Made by a program: the position numbers and the translations under genes | Notes under the pieces: generated by a model | Database searches by the model: none | Told to the model about the DNA's origin: nothing | The model's input: only the letters and a program-made list of their open reading frames with translations | In this document: positions 7,261-14,685 of the stretch, in pieces | Layout of the letters: every line of letters begins with the position of its first letter | How positions within the stretch are numbered: position 1 is the stretch's first letter | Assembly: GCA_003513845.1 (NCBI GenBank) | Contig: DOTB01000036.1 | Location: forward strand, 1-20,645 | DNA: 20,645 bases | Direction of reading: 5' to 3' | From: Candidatus Atribacteria bacterium | Lineage (GTDB): Bacteria > Atribacterota > Phoenicimicrobiia > Phoenicimicrobiales > Phoenicimicrobiaceae

Positions 7261-9006
7261 CTAAAAAATATTTTTTATATCTTTTATATTTAATTGAATA
7301 TTTTCTAAGCCATTCCATTTGTTCATTTCAATGTTAAAAGCTAAATCTGCTACCTTACTCTCCGAAAATATCTGGTTTCCTCCTTTGTATAATCCAAATC
7401 CAATCCCGTCAAATACCTTATTCTTATCCATAATTTTCAGTTTCAGGTGTTCTCTATTTTCGCCAACCACCCTCCAATCTGATATCATATTATTATAACT
7501 ACAAAAAATAGGTTGAGGATTCCCTAAACCAAATGGTTCTAAGTTATTTATATCTTTAATTAAGCTAAGATTAATATCACTTAATGAAAGTTGAGCATCC
7601 ACTTCTAATCCAGGAATTAAATCACTTTCTTTAATATAATTTTGAGCTATTTCATTAATTCTTGATTTAAATTTAGAAATTTGATTACAATCTATAGTGA
7701 TACCCACAGCATATTTGTGCCCACCAAAATTTATTAAAATATCTTTGCAGGTTTCCAGGGCTCGATATAAGTGAAAGCCTTTGGTACTCCGCCCAGACCC
7801 TTTTCCGGTTCCGTCTTCTTTAGAAATAACTATGGCAGGCCGATTAAATTCATCTACTAACCTGGAAGCTATTATTCCGATGACGCCCTGGTTCCAGCCT
7901 TCCGATGAAAGAACTAATATTTTGTTATTCTCTTCTTCTATTTGCTTAAAAGCAAGCCCTCTTGCTTTTTTTAAAATATTATCACCAATATCTCGTCTGG
8001 ATTTATTTATTTCATTCAATTTTTTTGCTAAAAATTCAGCTTTGGAAGGAGAATCAACCAACAATGATTCTAAAGCTAATTTAGGGTCACCCAATCTTCC
8101 TGCTGCATTTAACCTTGGGGCAAGAGCAAAATTAATCTCTTTAGTATTTAAATCTCCATAATCTACTCCGCTTTCCAACATTAATGCCTTTAAGCCTTCT
8201 CTCTTAGTTTGGTTAAGTACTTTTAATCCATGTTTAATTAAAATACGATTTTCATCGAGAAAAGGTACAGAATCAGCAATTGTTCCTAAAACCACGTAAT
8301 CAAGGAAACTGTATAAATCTTCTTGTCTCTTTTTCAACTTTTCATATAGAGCTTGGGCCACTTTAAAACATACCCCTACTCCAGCTAACTCTTTAAAGGG
8401 ATAACTTTCATCATACTGGGGGTTTATTATGCTTATTGCAGAAGGTATTTCTTTTTGTGGCTTATGATGGTCAATTATAATAACATCTATACCATAGTTC
8501 TCTGCCTTTGCTACCTCATAAACAGAACTAATTCCACAGTCAACAGTGATAATTAATGTAAAATCATTTTGATTAGCCAGGTCTACAACCTTTTCATTCA
8601 ATCCATATCCTTCTTTGAATCGGTTAGGTAAATAGTAGTATAAATTAGAAGTAAGTTCCTTTAAAATTGAAAATAACAGAGCTGTACTTGTTATACCATC
8701 AACATCATAGTCTCCAAAAATTAATATTCTTTCCTCGTTGTTTATCGCTTTTAATATTCTATCAATAGCTTTTTCCATATCCTTAAAAGAATAAGGATCT
8801 CTTAAATCTTTGAAATCAGACTTTAAGAATTTTCGAGCACTTGTTAATTCTCTTATCCCCCTATTTATTAATAATTGAGACAAAATTGGAGAAATATTTA
8901 ACTCTTTTGCTAATGCTATCTGTAATTTTTTATCTTCTTTTAAGATATGCCATTCTATTTTATCTACACTCCCTCCTTGTTTCTCGTATCGCGTATCGCG
9001 TATCAC
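7261..9006 (-). CDS. recJ: Single-stranded-DNA-specific exonuclease RecJ
   Basis: DHH-family 5'-to-3' single-strand exonuclease used in recombinational repair and mismatch repair. Motifs in the 581-residue frame: DYDVDG 99-104, VDCGIS 155-160, DHH 179-181, GTIADSVPF 241-249, APRLNAAGR 296-304 and the DHHA1 motif GGHKYAVG 428-435, then an OB-like C-terminal part. Length matches E. coli RecJ. The 5' end is odd: the only in-frame canonical start near the expected N-terminus is GTG at 9006, inside a GTATCGC heptamer array, so residues 2-8 are repeat-encoded. A GAGGGGG 8 nt before that GTG could serve as ribosome site. A better-looking AAGGAGGG at 8971-8978 lies inside the frame, but only GTA or ATA codons follow it in frame. 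The exact start is therefore uncertain. It lies 14 bp before apt. Confidence 0.94.
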   Translation of the reverse strand: MIRDTRYEKQGGSVDKIEWHILKEDKKLQIALAKELNISPILSQLLINRGIRELTSARKFLKSDFKDLRDPYSFKDMEKAIDRILKAINNEERILIFGDYDVDGITSTALLFSILKELTSNLYYYLPNRFKEGYGLNEKVVDLANQNDFTLIITVDCGISSVYEVAKAENYGIDVIIIDHHKPQKEIPSAISIINPQYDESYPFKELAGVGVCFKVAQALYEKLKKRQEDLYSFLDYVVLGTIADSVPFLDENRILIKHGLKVLNQTKREGLKALMLESGVDYGDLNTKEINFALAPRLNAAGRLGDPKLALESLLVDSPSKAEFLAKKLNEINKSRRDIGDNILKKARGLAFKQIEEENNKILVLSSEGWNQGVIGIIASRLVDEFNRPAIVISKEDGTGKGSGRSTKGFHLYRALETCKDILINFGGHKYAVGITIDCNQISKFKSRINEIAQNYIKESDLIPGLEVDAQLSLSDINLSLIKDINNLEPFGLGNPQPIFCSYNNMISDWRVVGENREHLKLKIMDKNKVFDGIGFGLYKGGNQIFSESKVADLAFNIEMNKWNGLENIQLNIKDIKNIF

Positions 9007-9007
9007 G
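8986..9007. repeat. GTATCGC heptamer array overlapping the recJ start
   Basis: Three tandem units, GTATCGC, GTATCGC, GTATCAC. On the minus strand they encode the predicted first residues of RecJ and supply its GTG start. Confidence 0.75.
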
Positions 9008-9032
9008 TTTGTTTCCCCCTCACCCCTCTAAA

Positions 9033-9056
9033 CCCTCTCCCTAAAAGGGGAAAGGG
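9033..9056. repeat. CCCTCTCCC hairpin upstream of recJ
   Basis: Imperfect stem, CCCTCTCCCT (9033-9042) with GGGGAAAGGG (9047-9056). With the preceding CCCCCTCACCCC it resembles a widespread C-rich REP-like repeat seen in many bacterial genomes. It lies just upstream of the recJ GTG and supplies its possible ribosome site. Confidence 0.6.
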
Positions 9057-9120
9057 AGCAAAGATTCCTCCTCTTTTAATTTTATCTGTCTGCTAAACCC
9101 TGGACGCTCTATATCAACCT

Positions 9121-9152
9121 GCGAGATACGATTCACGAGATACAAGATACGA
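9121..9152. repeat. GATACGA heptamer array
   Basis: Four 7-bp units, GATACGA, TTCACGA, GATACAA, GATACGA, in the 283-bp DUF2905-recJ gap. Confidence 0.75.
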
Positions 9153-9190
9153 ATTCATCCTGACTTCTGGCTCCTATCTTTCCTTCCTTA

Positions 9191-9255
9191 AACCAGCTAA
9201 CCAGGTTACTAACCAACTAACCAATTCTATCCGCTAAATGTTATATGCTAGAATA
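9191..9255. repeat. Octamer array joined to a heptamer array downstream of DUF2905
   Basis: The octamers AACCAGCT, AACCAGGT, (TACT), AACCAACT, AACCAATT (9191-9226) are followed immediately by heptamers TATCCGC, TAAATGT, TATATGC, TAGAATA (9228-9255). The block ends 35 bp from the DUF2905 stop. Confidence 0.75.
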
Positions 9256-9289
9256 CGAAAATATAATTTTTCTTTTGCTTTTACGTTTT

Positions 9290-9511
9290 TTAATGTCTAA
9301 ACAGGCGAAAAATGATGGTTAAAATAATGCTTAGTAAAATACATAAACCTAAAGGGAAGTAAAAAATAAAATTTTTTCTTTGAATTATAATGTCTCCAGG
9401 TAACCTCCCAGAAAAAGGTAATTTTCCTGCCAATAAAAATATTGCTCCCATTATAATTAATATTATCCCAAAAAAAAGAAGAGTTTTGCCAAATAGGTTA
9501 AATTCTGACAT
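9290..9511 (-). CDS. DUF2905 family small membrane protein
   Basis: Small integral membrane protein of 73 residues with two hydrophobic segments, at about 8-29 and 48-68. They flank the family-typical GKLPFSGRLPGDI, followed by I-x-R-K-N-F and F-Y-F-P-L. This arrangement matches DUF2905, whose function is unknown to me. The start is the ATG at 9511, with AGGTGA close upstream, rather than the GTG at 9520, which lacks a clear ribosome site. It is 25 bp after secF and likely the last gene of a secD-secF-DUF2905 transcript. From memory, members of this family commonly sit near ruvB, spoIID or queA in Clostridia-like genomes, so membership of this block fits. Confidence 0.85.
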   Translation of the reverse strand: MSEFNLFGKTLLFFGIILIIMGAIFLLAGKLPFSGRLPGDIIIQRKNFIFYFPLGLCILLSIILTIIFRLFRH

Positions 9512-9536
9512 TTTTATCACCTATTTTGTTTTAAAA

Positions 9537-10454
9537 TTATTTTTTACCCTTTTTCTTTGTAGTAATTTTAATCCCCTTTTGCTCTATTTTAAAAATTTTA
9601 TTCCATTCTAATAGTAGAGGACTGGCAATAAAAATTGAAGAATATGTCCCTGCTACCATCCCCAAAAATAAAGCCAAAGCAAAATCAGAAAGTATATTTC
9701 CTCCAAAAAAATATAAGGCTAAAATGGGAAGAATTGTAGTTAGAGCTGTATTAATAGTTCTGGACAAAGATTGATTAACGCTAATATTTATCAAATTTTC
9801 AAATGATTCTCTGGTTTTAAGCTTTATATTTTCTCTAAGTCTATCTAAAATTACGATAGTATTATTTAGTGAATATCCCACAATAGTTAGAACTGCTGCT
9901 ATTATCGAAATAGTTATTTCCTTGTGGAATAAAGAAAAGATACCCAGAACAATTAAGCAGTCATGTAAAAGTGCTATTATTGAAATAATAGAAAATTTAA
10001 ATTCAAACCTTATAGTAATATATAGAATAATCCCTATAAAGGCAAAAAGTAAGGCATAAATAGCTAACTTTTTTAAATTTTCTCCGATAACCGGCCCTAC
10101 TGTTTCAACACGTAATATATCTAATTCAGCTAAATTCTCCCTAAAAGATGATAATATTTCCTTTCTTTGCTCTTGATCAATCTTTTCCGTTCTTAATACA
10201 AATTCATTTTCCGATAAATTTTGAATAGTACTTCGACTTAAATTAAATTCACCTAAAACATTTCTGACTTCCTCAGTTGAAATTGGTTTATCAAATCTTA
10301 TCTGGAGTAAAGTACCCCCTGCAAAATCAATCCCATAATCAAATCCTTGAAAAATAATTGAAATTAATCCAATTAGAATGATAACAGAAGAAATAAAATA
10401 AGCTATTTTTCTATTCTTTGTAAAATCAAACTTCTTCTCTCCAATCAAATCCAT
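9537..10454 (-). CDS. secF: Protein translocase subunit SecF
   Basis: Inner-membrane RND-type subunit that works with SecD to pull secreted proteins off SecYEG using the proton-motive force. The 305-residue product has one N-terminal membrane segment, the periplasmic start GIDFAGGTLLQIRF (from about 41), then five further hydrophobic segments. Conserved motifs include ALLHD (H163, D164) and VGYSLNNTIVILDRLREN around 191-208. The start is the ATG at 10454, nine bases from AAGGAGG. The ATG at 10463 directly touches that ribosome site and is unlikely. SecF is separate from SecD, unlike the fused SecDF of Bacillus. It lies 24 bp after secD. Confidence 0.96.
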   Translation of the reverse strand: MDLIGEKKFDFTKNRKIAYFISSVIILIGLISIIFQGFDYGIDFAGGTLLQIRFDKPISTEEVRNVLGEFNLSRSTIQNLSENEFVLRTEKIDQEQRKEILSSFRENLAELDILRVETVGPVIGENLKKLAIYALLFAFIGIILYITIRFEFKFSIISIIALLHDCLIVLGIFSLFHKEITISIIAAVLTIVGYSLNNTIVILDRLRENIKLKTRESFENLINISVNQSLSRTINTALTTILPILALYFFGGNILSDFALALFLGMVAGTYSSIFIASPLLLEWNKIFKIEQKGIKITTKKKGKK

Positions 10455-10478
10455 CAAATACATCCTCCTTAACTATAT

Positions 10479-11669
10479 CTATACTAAAGCTTTATAGCTA
10501 AACTTATTTGCTACTAATTCCAAAACTATCTTGGTTACTACAATTGCAGTGAACATACTAGCTAAAATACCTATACTTAATGTTACTGCAAATCCTTTAA
10601 TGGGCCCTGTGCCAAAATAAAATAAAGCAAGAGCTGCAATTAAAGTAGTAACATTGGCATCAAATATAGTGCGGAATGCCTTACTGAAACCGGCGTCAAT
10701 TGAGGCTCGAAAAGTTTTCTCTAATTTCAATTCCTCTTTTATTCTTTCAAAGATTAGAATATTAGCATCTACCGCCATACCGATGGTGAGGATTATTCCA
10801 GCTATTCCAGGTAAAGTCAAGGTTGCCTTTATACCGGCCAAAGCTCCTACTATTAGCAGCATACATACGACCAAGGCAAAATTTGCTATTAATCCAAACC
10901 CTTTATAATAAATTAACATAAAGAGTAAAATTAAAATTAATCCAACTATCCCTGCTTTTACCCCTTTAGAAATGGAATCTCTTCCTAAAGTAGGACCTAC
11001 AGATCTATTCTCTAAAATTTCTACTTGTACAGGTAATGCACCTGCTCGCAAGAGGATAGCCAAATGTTTTGCACTTTCTACGGTAAATTTTCCAGTAATT
11101 TGGGCCTTCCCATCAAGAATTGGTTCCTGAACAACAGGAGCAGATATTTCTTTTCCATCTAAAGTAATCGCCAGAATTTTCCCTACATTATTCTTAGTTG
11201 CCTCTCCAAATTCTTTAGCTCCAATCTTATCAAACTCAATTAAAACAATAGGACGACCAAATTGATCGAAACTTTCTTTAGCATTTAATAAATGAGCTCC
11301 AGTTAGTTGTGTTTCTCCTTTCTCATTTTTAAATTCCAGTAGAGCAGTTTTGCCAATTACTTCCACAGCTGCCTCAGGATCGTCTACCCCGGGTAATTGA
11401 ACTAAAATGCGTTTTGCTCCCTGTCTTTGAATTACTGGTTCTGAAACACCTAATTGGTCGATTCGATTTCTTATAATCTCCAAAACTCTATTTACAGAAT
11501 CGCTATCTACAGGGGCATTTGGAGTGTCTACACACTCTAAAATAATATGAGAACCTCCTTGTAAATCTAATCCCAAATTTATCTTTTCATTTAGAGGAAA
11601 CGATAATATAATTGCAATAAAAATTACTACAAAGATGCTGGTGACCCTCAATGTTTTAGTCCAATTCAT
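10479..11669 (-). CDS. secD: Protein translocase subunit SecD
   Basis: Partner of SecF in the SecDF-YajC accessory complex of the general secretion pathway. The product has 396 residues, much shorter than E. coli SecD (about 615), mainly through a reduced first periplasmic domain, as in many deep-branching bacteria. Landmarks are an N-terminal membrane segment (about 9-25), LGLDLQGGSHIILE at 32-45, IRNRIDQLGVSEP around 66-78, QLPGVDDPEAA at 91-101, and the transmembrane motif GIILTIGMAVDANILIFERI around 291-310 with D301, a proposed proton-path residue. AGAGGAT precedes the ATG. It heads a transcript with a consensus promoter in the 235-bp gap behind it and is insulated from yajC by a terminator. 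Confidence 0.97.
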   Translation of the reverse strand: MNWTKTLRVTSIFVVIFIAIILSFPLNEKINLGLDLQGGSHIILECVDTPNAPVDSDSVNRVLEIIRNRIDQLGVSEPVIQRQGAKRILVQLPGVDDPEAAVEVIGKTALLEFKNEKGETQLTGAHLLNAKESFDQFGRPIVLIEFDKIGAKEFGEATKNNVGKILAITLDGKEISAPVVQEPILDGKAQITGKFTVESAKHLAILLRAGALPVQVEILENRSVGPTLGRDSISKGVKAGIVGLILILLFMLIYYKGFGLIANFALVVCMLLIVGALAGIKATLTLPGIAGIILTIGMAVDANILIFERIKEELKLEKTFRASIDAGFSKAFRTIFDANVTTLIAALALFYFGTGPIKGFAVTLSIGILASMFTAIVVTKIVLELVANKFSYKALV

Positions 11670-11739
11670 ATAAAAATCCTCTCTTTCTAATTTTTTCCTA
11701 TCTTTTTGTCTTTAAATAATTTAAAATCCCGTTTATTAA

Positions 11740-11776
11740 CTTAATAATTATAATATTTTAACATTTTCTTTGTCAA
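11740..11776 (-). promoter_or_regulatory. Sigma-70-type promoter for secD-secF-DUF2905
   Basis: On the minus strand there is a perfect -35 TTGACA (11776-11771) and a perfect -10 TATAAT (11752-11747) with an 18-bp spacer. Transcription would start near 11740, leaving a 5' leader of about 70 nt before secD. The site lies just downstream of the yajC terminator, which makes it a convincing independent promoter. Confidence 0.85.
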
Positions 11777-11815
11777 CGATAAGAACAACTAAGATGTTAA
11801 TATACAAAAATATAA

Positions 11816-11845
11816 AGGCAGGTATAATAAAATGAATACCTGCCT
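11816..11845 (-). terminator. Rho-independent terminator downstream of yajC
   Basis: A perfect 10-bp stem (AGGCAGGTAT at 11816-11825 with ATACCTGCCT at 11836-11845) and a 10-nt loop. On the minus strand it is followed by a T-rich tract, TTTATATTTTTG. It lies 59 bp after the yajC stop and directly before the secD promoter. Confidence 0.85.
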
Positions 11846-11904
11846 CTCTATTATTGGGGTTATATATGTCTCTATATACTTTTTCCCCTTTTTAGATTAT
11901 TTTT

Positions 11905-12165
11905 TTATTTTTCTCGTTTTACCCCAATAGCACTGCGGGTAGTATTTATCATTACATCCTTGGCAATTTCTAAAGTTAAAGTTTCGCCCTTGATATCTCT
12001 AATTATGCCATATATACCCCCAATGGTAATCACTTTGTCTCCCTTTTGTAAACTATCCAGCATTAATTTATGTTTTTTCTGTTTTTGTTGTTGAGGACGA
12101 ATAAGTATGAAATAAAATATACCAAATATAATAATCAAAGGTAAAAATTGTTGAAGAGATTCCAT
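11905..12165 (-). CDS. yajC: Preprotein translocase subunit YajC
   Basis: Small single-pass inner-membrane protein of the SecDF-YajC complex. The 86-residue product has one hydrophobic N-terminal segment (about 8-23), then the classical RPQQQKQKKHK cytosolic stretch and a beta-rich tail with LQKGDKVITIGGIYG. Its length is normal. It sits between tgt and secD, its near-universal position. Although its partners are the next genes, it has its own promoter and its own terminator here, so stoichiometry with secDF may be set separately. The ribosome site is weak (AAAGG about 13 nt upstream). Confidence 0.95.
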   Translation of the reverse strand: MESLQQFLPLIIIFGIFYFILIRPQQQKQKKHKLMLDSLQKGDKVITIGGIYGIIRDIKGETLTLEIAKDVMINTTRSAIGVKREK

Positions 12166-12206
12166 TTTTATTTATCACGCCTTTCTTTTTTTATTTTAAA
12201 AAATAT

Positions 12207-12242
12207 CGTTTAAATTATACACAATTTAATTTTATTTGGCAA
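12207..12242 (-). promoter_or_regulatory. Sigma-70-type promoter for yajC
   Basis: The minus strand shows -35 TTGCCA (12242-12237), a 17-bp spacer, and a perfect -10 TATAAT (12219-12214). The predicted start is near 12207, about 40 nt before the yajC ATG. The spacing and -10 are ideal, and the -35 matches four or five of six positions. Confidence 0.8.
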
Positions 12243-12276
12243 ATTATTTTTATATTTTTCCAACACGAAACCCGCC

Positions 12277-12304
12277 GATACACAATACATGATAACAGTA
12301 TATT
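12277..12304. repeat. Heptamer array downstream of tgt
   Basis: Four units, GATACAC, AATACAT, GATAACA, GTATATT, ending 27 bp from the tgt stop codon and upstream of the yajC promoter. Confidence 0.6.
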
Positions 12305-12331
12305 CTGTCTTCCAGCTACTTTTAATGTTAT

Positions 12332-13441
12332 TTAACTCAAAAAATTGGTAAGGGATTCTTCTTTAAATTCTAATAATCTATCTTCTAATAACGCTAATCT
12401 TATATTTTTCATTAAATTAGACATAAAATAAAGATTATGGATAGTCCCCAGAATTGAACCAAGCATTTCCTTAGAAGTATATAAATGACGGAGATAGGCT
12501 TTAGTGAAATTCTGACAGGTATAACACTGGCATTTATCATCTAAGGGAGTGAAATCATTTTTGTATTTAGCATTGGTTATGGTTAATTTACCAGAAGAGG
12601 TAAACAAAGAACCGTTTCTTCCATTTCTAGTAGGGAGAACACAATCAAACATATCAATCCCCCTTACAACTCCTTCTAATATACTCTGCGGAGCTCCTAC
12701 CCCCATTAAATATCGAGGTTTACTGATTGGCAAACAAGGTACTGTATAATCCAAAACTTCATACATTAAAGATTTTGGTTCGCCTACACTTAATCCTCCT
12801 ATGGCATAACCCGGAAAGTCTAATTCTACTAATTTATTAGCATTCTCAATCCTTAAATCTTTAAAGGTGCCTCCCTGAACAATTCCAAATAAACTCTGAT
12901 TAGTGCTATGATGTGCTTCTTTGCATCTCTTTGCCCATTGAATAGTCCTTCGAGCAGCAATTTCTACCTGATATTTCCCCGAAGGGTAAGGAGTACATTC
13001 ATCAAAAGCCATTGCGATATCAGAACCCAAGGCCATCTGGATTTCCATAGCCTTTTCAGGATTTATAAAATGCCTTGAACCATCAATATGAGAATTAAAA
13101 AATACTCCATCATCATCTACTTTATTTAACTCCCCTAAACTAAAAATCTGAAACCCACCACTATCAGTTAATATGGTCCCTCTCCAGCCCATAAACTTAT
13201 GCAATCCACCAGCTTGAGCAATCAAATTATATCCGGGCCTTAAATATAGATGATAAGAATTACTCAGGATAATCTTAATTCCCAGCCTTTCTAATTCTTG
13301 AGGAGTCATAGCTTTAACTGTTGCTTGAGTACCTACTGGCATAAATACTGGAGTTTCAATTGCCCCATGAGGAGTAAATAACTTCCCTAATCTTGCATTT
13401 GTATTCTTACATTCCTTAATAATTTCAAATTTAATAGACAA
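12332..13441 (-). CDS. tgt: Queuine tRNA-ribosyltransferase (tRNA-guanine transglycosylase)
   Basis: Exchanges G34 of GUN-anticodon tRNAs for preQ1, the step before QueA in queuosine synthesis. The 369-residue product is full length. [10 protein letters not shown] carries D93 (general acid/base); [14 protein letters not shown] carries the nucleophile at about D266; the zinc site is C304-x-C306-x2-C309 with H335. GGLSVGEP (215-222) and YLMGVGAP (244-251) are also typical. Translation starts at TTG, with AGAGGT 9 nt upstream; no ATG fits the conserved N-terminus [10 protein letters not shown]. It is separated from queA by 194 bp of repeat DNA, whereas the two genes are usually close together. 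No queD/C/E/F genes are in the window. Confidence 0.97.
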   Translation of the reverse strand: MSIKFEIIKECKNTNARLGKLFTPHGAIETPVFMPVGTQATVKAMTPQELERLGIKIILSNSYHLYLRPGYNLIAQAGGLHKFMGWRGTILTDSGGFQIFSLGELNKVDDDGVFFNSHIDGSRHFINPEKAMEIQMALGSDIAMAFDECTPYPSGKYQVEIAARRTIQWAKRCKEAHHSTNQSLFGIVQGGTFKDLRIENANKLVELDFPGYAIGGLSVGEPKSLMYEVLDYTVPCLPISKPRYLMGVGAPQSILEGVVRGIDMFDCVLPTRNGRNGSLFTSSGKLTITNAKYKNDFTPLDDKCQCYTCQNFTKAYLRHLYTSKEMLGSILGTIHNLYFMSNLMKNIRLALLEDRLLEFKEESLTNFLS

Positions 13442-13479
13442 ATGTATATAACCTCTTAATTCACATTTTTAAATTATGC

Positions 13480-13507
13480 GAATATTGTATTTCGTATATC
13501 ACATATA
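13480..13507. repeat. Heptamer array upstream of tgt
   Basis: Four units, GAATATT, GTATTTC, GTATATC, ACATATA, in the queA-tgt gap. Confidence 0.55.
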
Positions 13508-13574
13508 GTAAAGATGGTAATACGGTTAGCCAGTTTGCCGCTTACCCAGTCAAAGAATTAAAATCGACTTTCTT

Positions 13575-13633
13575 AACTATGTAACTGGTAAACAGGGTAA
13601 CTGGGTAACTAATACGCGATACTATATACTAAC
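13575..13633. repeat. Octamer then heptamer array at the queA 3' end
   Basis: Octamers AACTATGT, AACTGGTA, AACAGGGT, AACTGGGT and AACTAATA (13575-13614) overlap heptamers TACGCGA, TACTATA and TACTAAC (13613-13633). The block stops 2 bp from the queA stop codon. Confidence 0.8.
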
Positions 13634-13635
13634 AA

Positions 13636-14664
13636 TTATACAATCATCATCGAATCTCCAAAGCTATAAAATCTATATTTTTCTCTTATTGCCTCTTGAT
13701 ATGCTTTAAAAATAAAATCCTTTCCGGCAAAAGCAGCTGAAAGCAATAAAGGGGTTGATTGAGGAAGATGAAAATTAGTAATTAACACATCTACTATTCT
13801 AAATTTATAACCAGGGTAAATAAACATATTAGTCCAATTATTACCAATTAAAATTCCATCTTTATTAAAATTAACAGCAGACTCTAAAGTACGAGTTGTG
13901 CTAGTTCCAACCGAAATAACTCGTCTCTTTTCACTACGAGCACAATTAATCTTTTGTGCAACATCTGGGGAGATAGAATAAAATTCTGAAGACATTTTAT
14001 GCTTTTCTATTTCAGAAACTCTTATAGGTTCAAAAGTTCCTCGACCAACATGAAGAGTTATATAAACTATTTCTATACCTTTGTTCTTAAGTTCTTTTAA
14101 TAAAGGTTTAGTAAAATGAAAACCAGCGGTGGGAGCAGCAATTGAACCATCTTGAACCGCAAAAACCGTTTGATAATCATCCCTTTCCTTCAATTCTTCT
14201 TTGATATAAGGAGGAGTAGGCATCTTTCCAATTTTTTTTAATATTTCTTTAAAGTCACCAGCAAAACTAAATTCGATAATATAACTACCTTTTTTTTCAT
14301 CCTTAGCTTTAACTATTCCACTTAATTCATTACCAAAGATTATTTTAGTTCCGTTATAAATGTTTTTGCCAGGCTTAATCAAAATTTCCCAGCATATATC
14401 GTTTAAAGATTTAAGCAGTAATATTTCTACTTTTCCTTTAGTTTTTTCTTTAATACCAAAGATCCTGGCGGGTATAACTTTAGTATTGTTTAAAACTAAA
14501 AGATCCCCCTCTTTTAGATAATTTCCAATATTTTTAAAAATGTCATGTTTAATTTCTTTTTTTAACCTGTGCAAAACCATTAAACGACTGTGATCTCTTG
14601 GCTTAATTGGCTTTTGTGCAATAAATCCAGGAGGAAGATAATAATTAAATTCTTCTAATTTCAT
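13636..14664 (-). CDS. queA: S-adenosylmethionine:tRNA ribosyltransferase-isomerase
   Basis: Transfers and isomerises the ribosyl part of SAM onto preQ1-tRNA to give epoxyqueuosine. The 342-residue product has all family blocks: DHSRLMV at 24-30, LLVLNNTKVIPARI at 55-68, PTPPYI at 149-154, GSIAAPTAGFHFT at 173-185, HVGRGTFEPI at 205-214, GTSTTRTLES at 253-262, TNMFIYPGY at 278-286, NFHLPQST at 297-304 and YRFYSFGDSMM at the C-terminus. It starts at ATG only 21 bp after the spoIID-like gene, so the two are probably co-transcribed. The ribosome site (AGAAGTGG) is mediocre. The stop lies 2 bp from a heptamer array. Confidence 0.97.
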   Translation of the reverse strand: MKLEEFNYYLPPGFIAQKPIKPRDHSRLMVLHRLKKEIKHDIFKNIGNYLKEGDLLVLNNTKVIPARIFGIKEKTKGKVEILLLKSLNDICWEILIKPGKNIYNGTKIIFGNELSGIVKAKDEKKGSYIIEFSFAGDFKEILKKIGKMPTPPYIKEELKERDDYQTVFAVQDGSIAAPTAGFHFTKPLLKELKNKGIEIVYITLHVGRGTFEPIRVSEIEKHKMSSEFYSISPDVAQKINCARSEKRRVISVGTSTTRTLESAVNFNKDGILIGNNWTNMFIYPGYKFRIVDVLITNFHLPQSTPLLLSAAFAGKDFIFKAYQEAIREKYRFYSFGDSMMIV

Positions 14665-14685
14665 TTCTAATCCACTTCTGCAATT

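Noticed and set aside
9030..9085. Possible leader peptide before recJ (GAGGAGG, then TTG and six codons to TAG, near a hairpin)
   Set aside because: The peptide is made only of the C-rich repeat, has no regulatory codon bias, and the hairpin is a known type of dispersed repeat.
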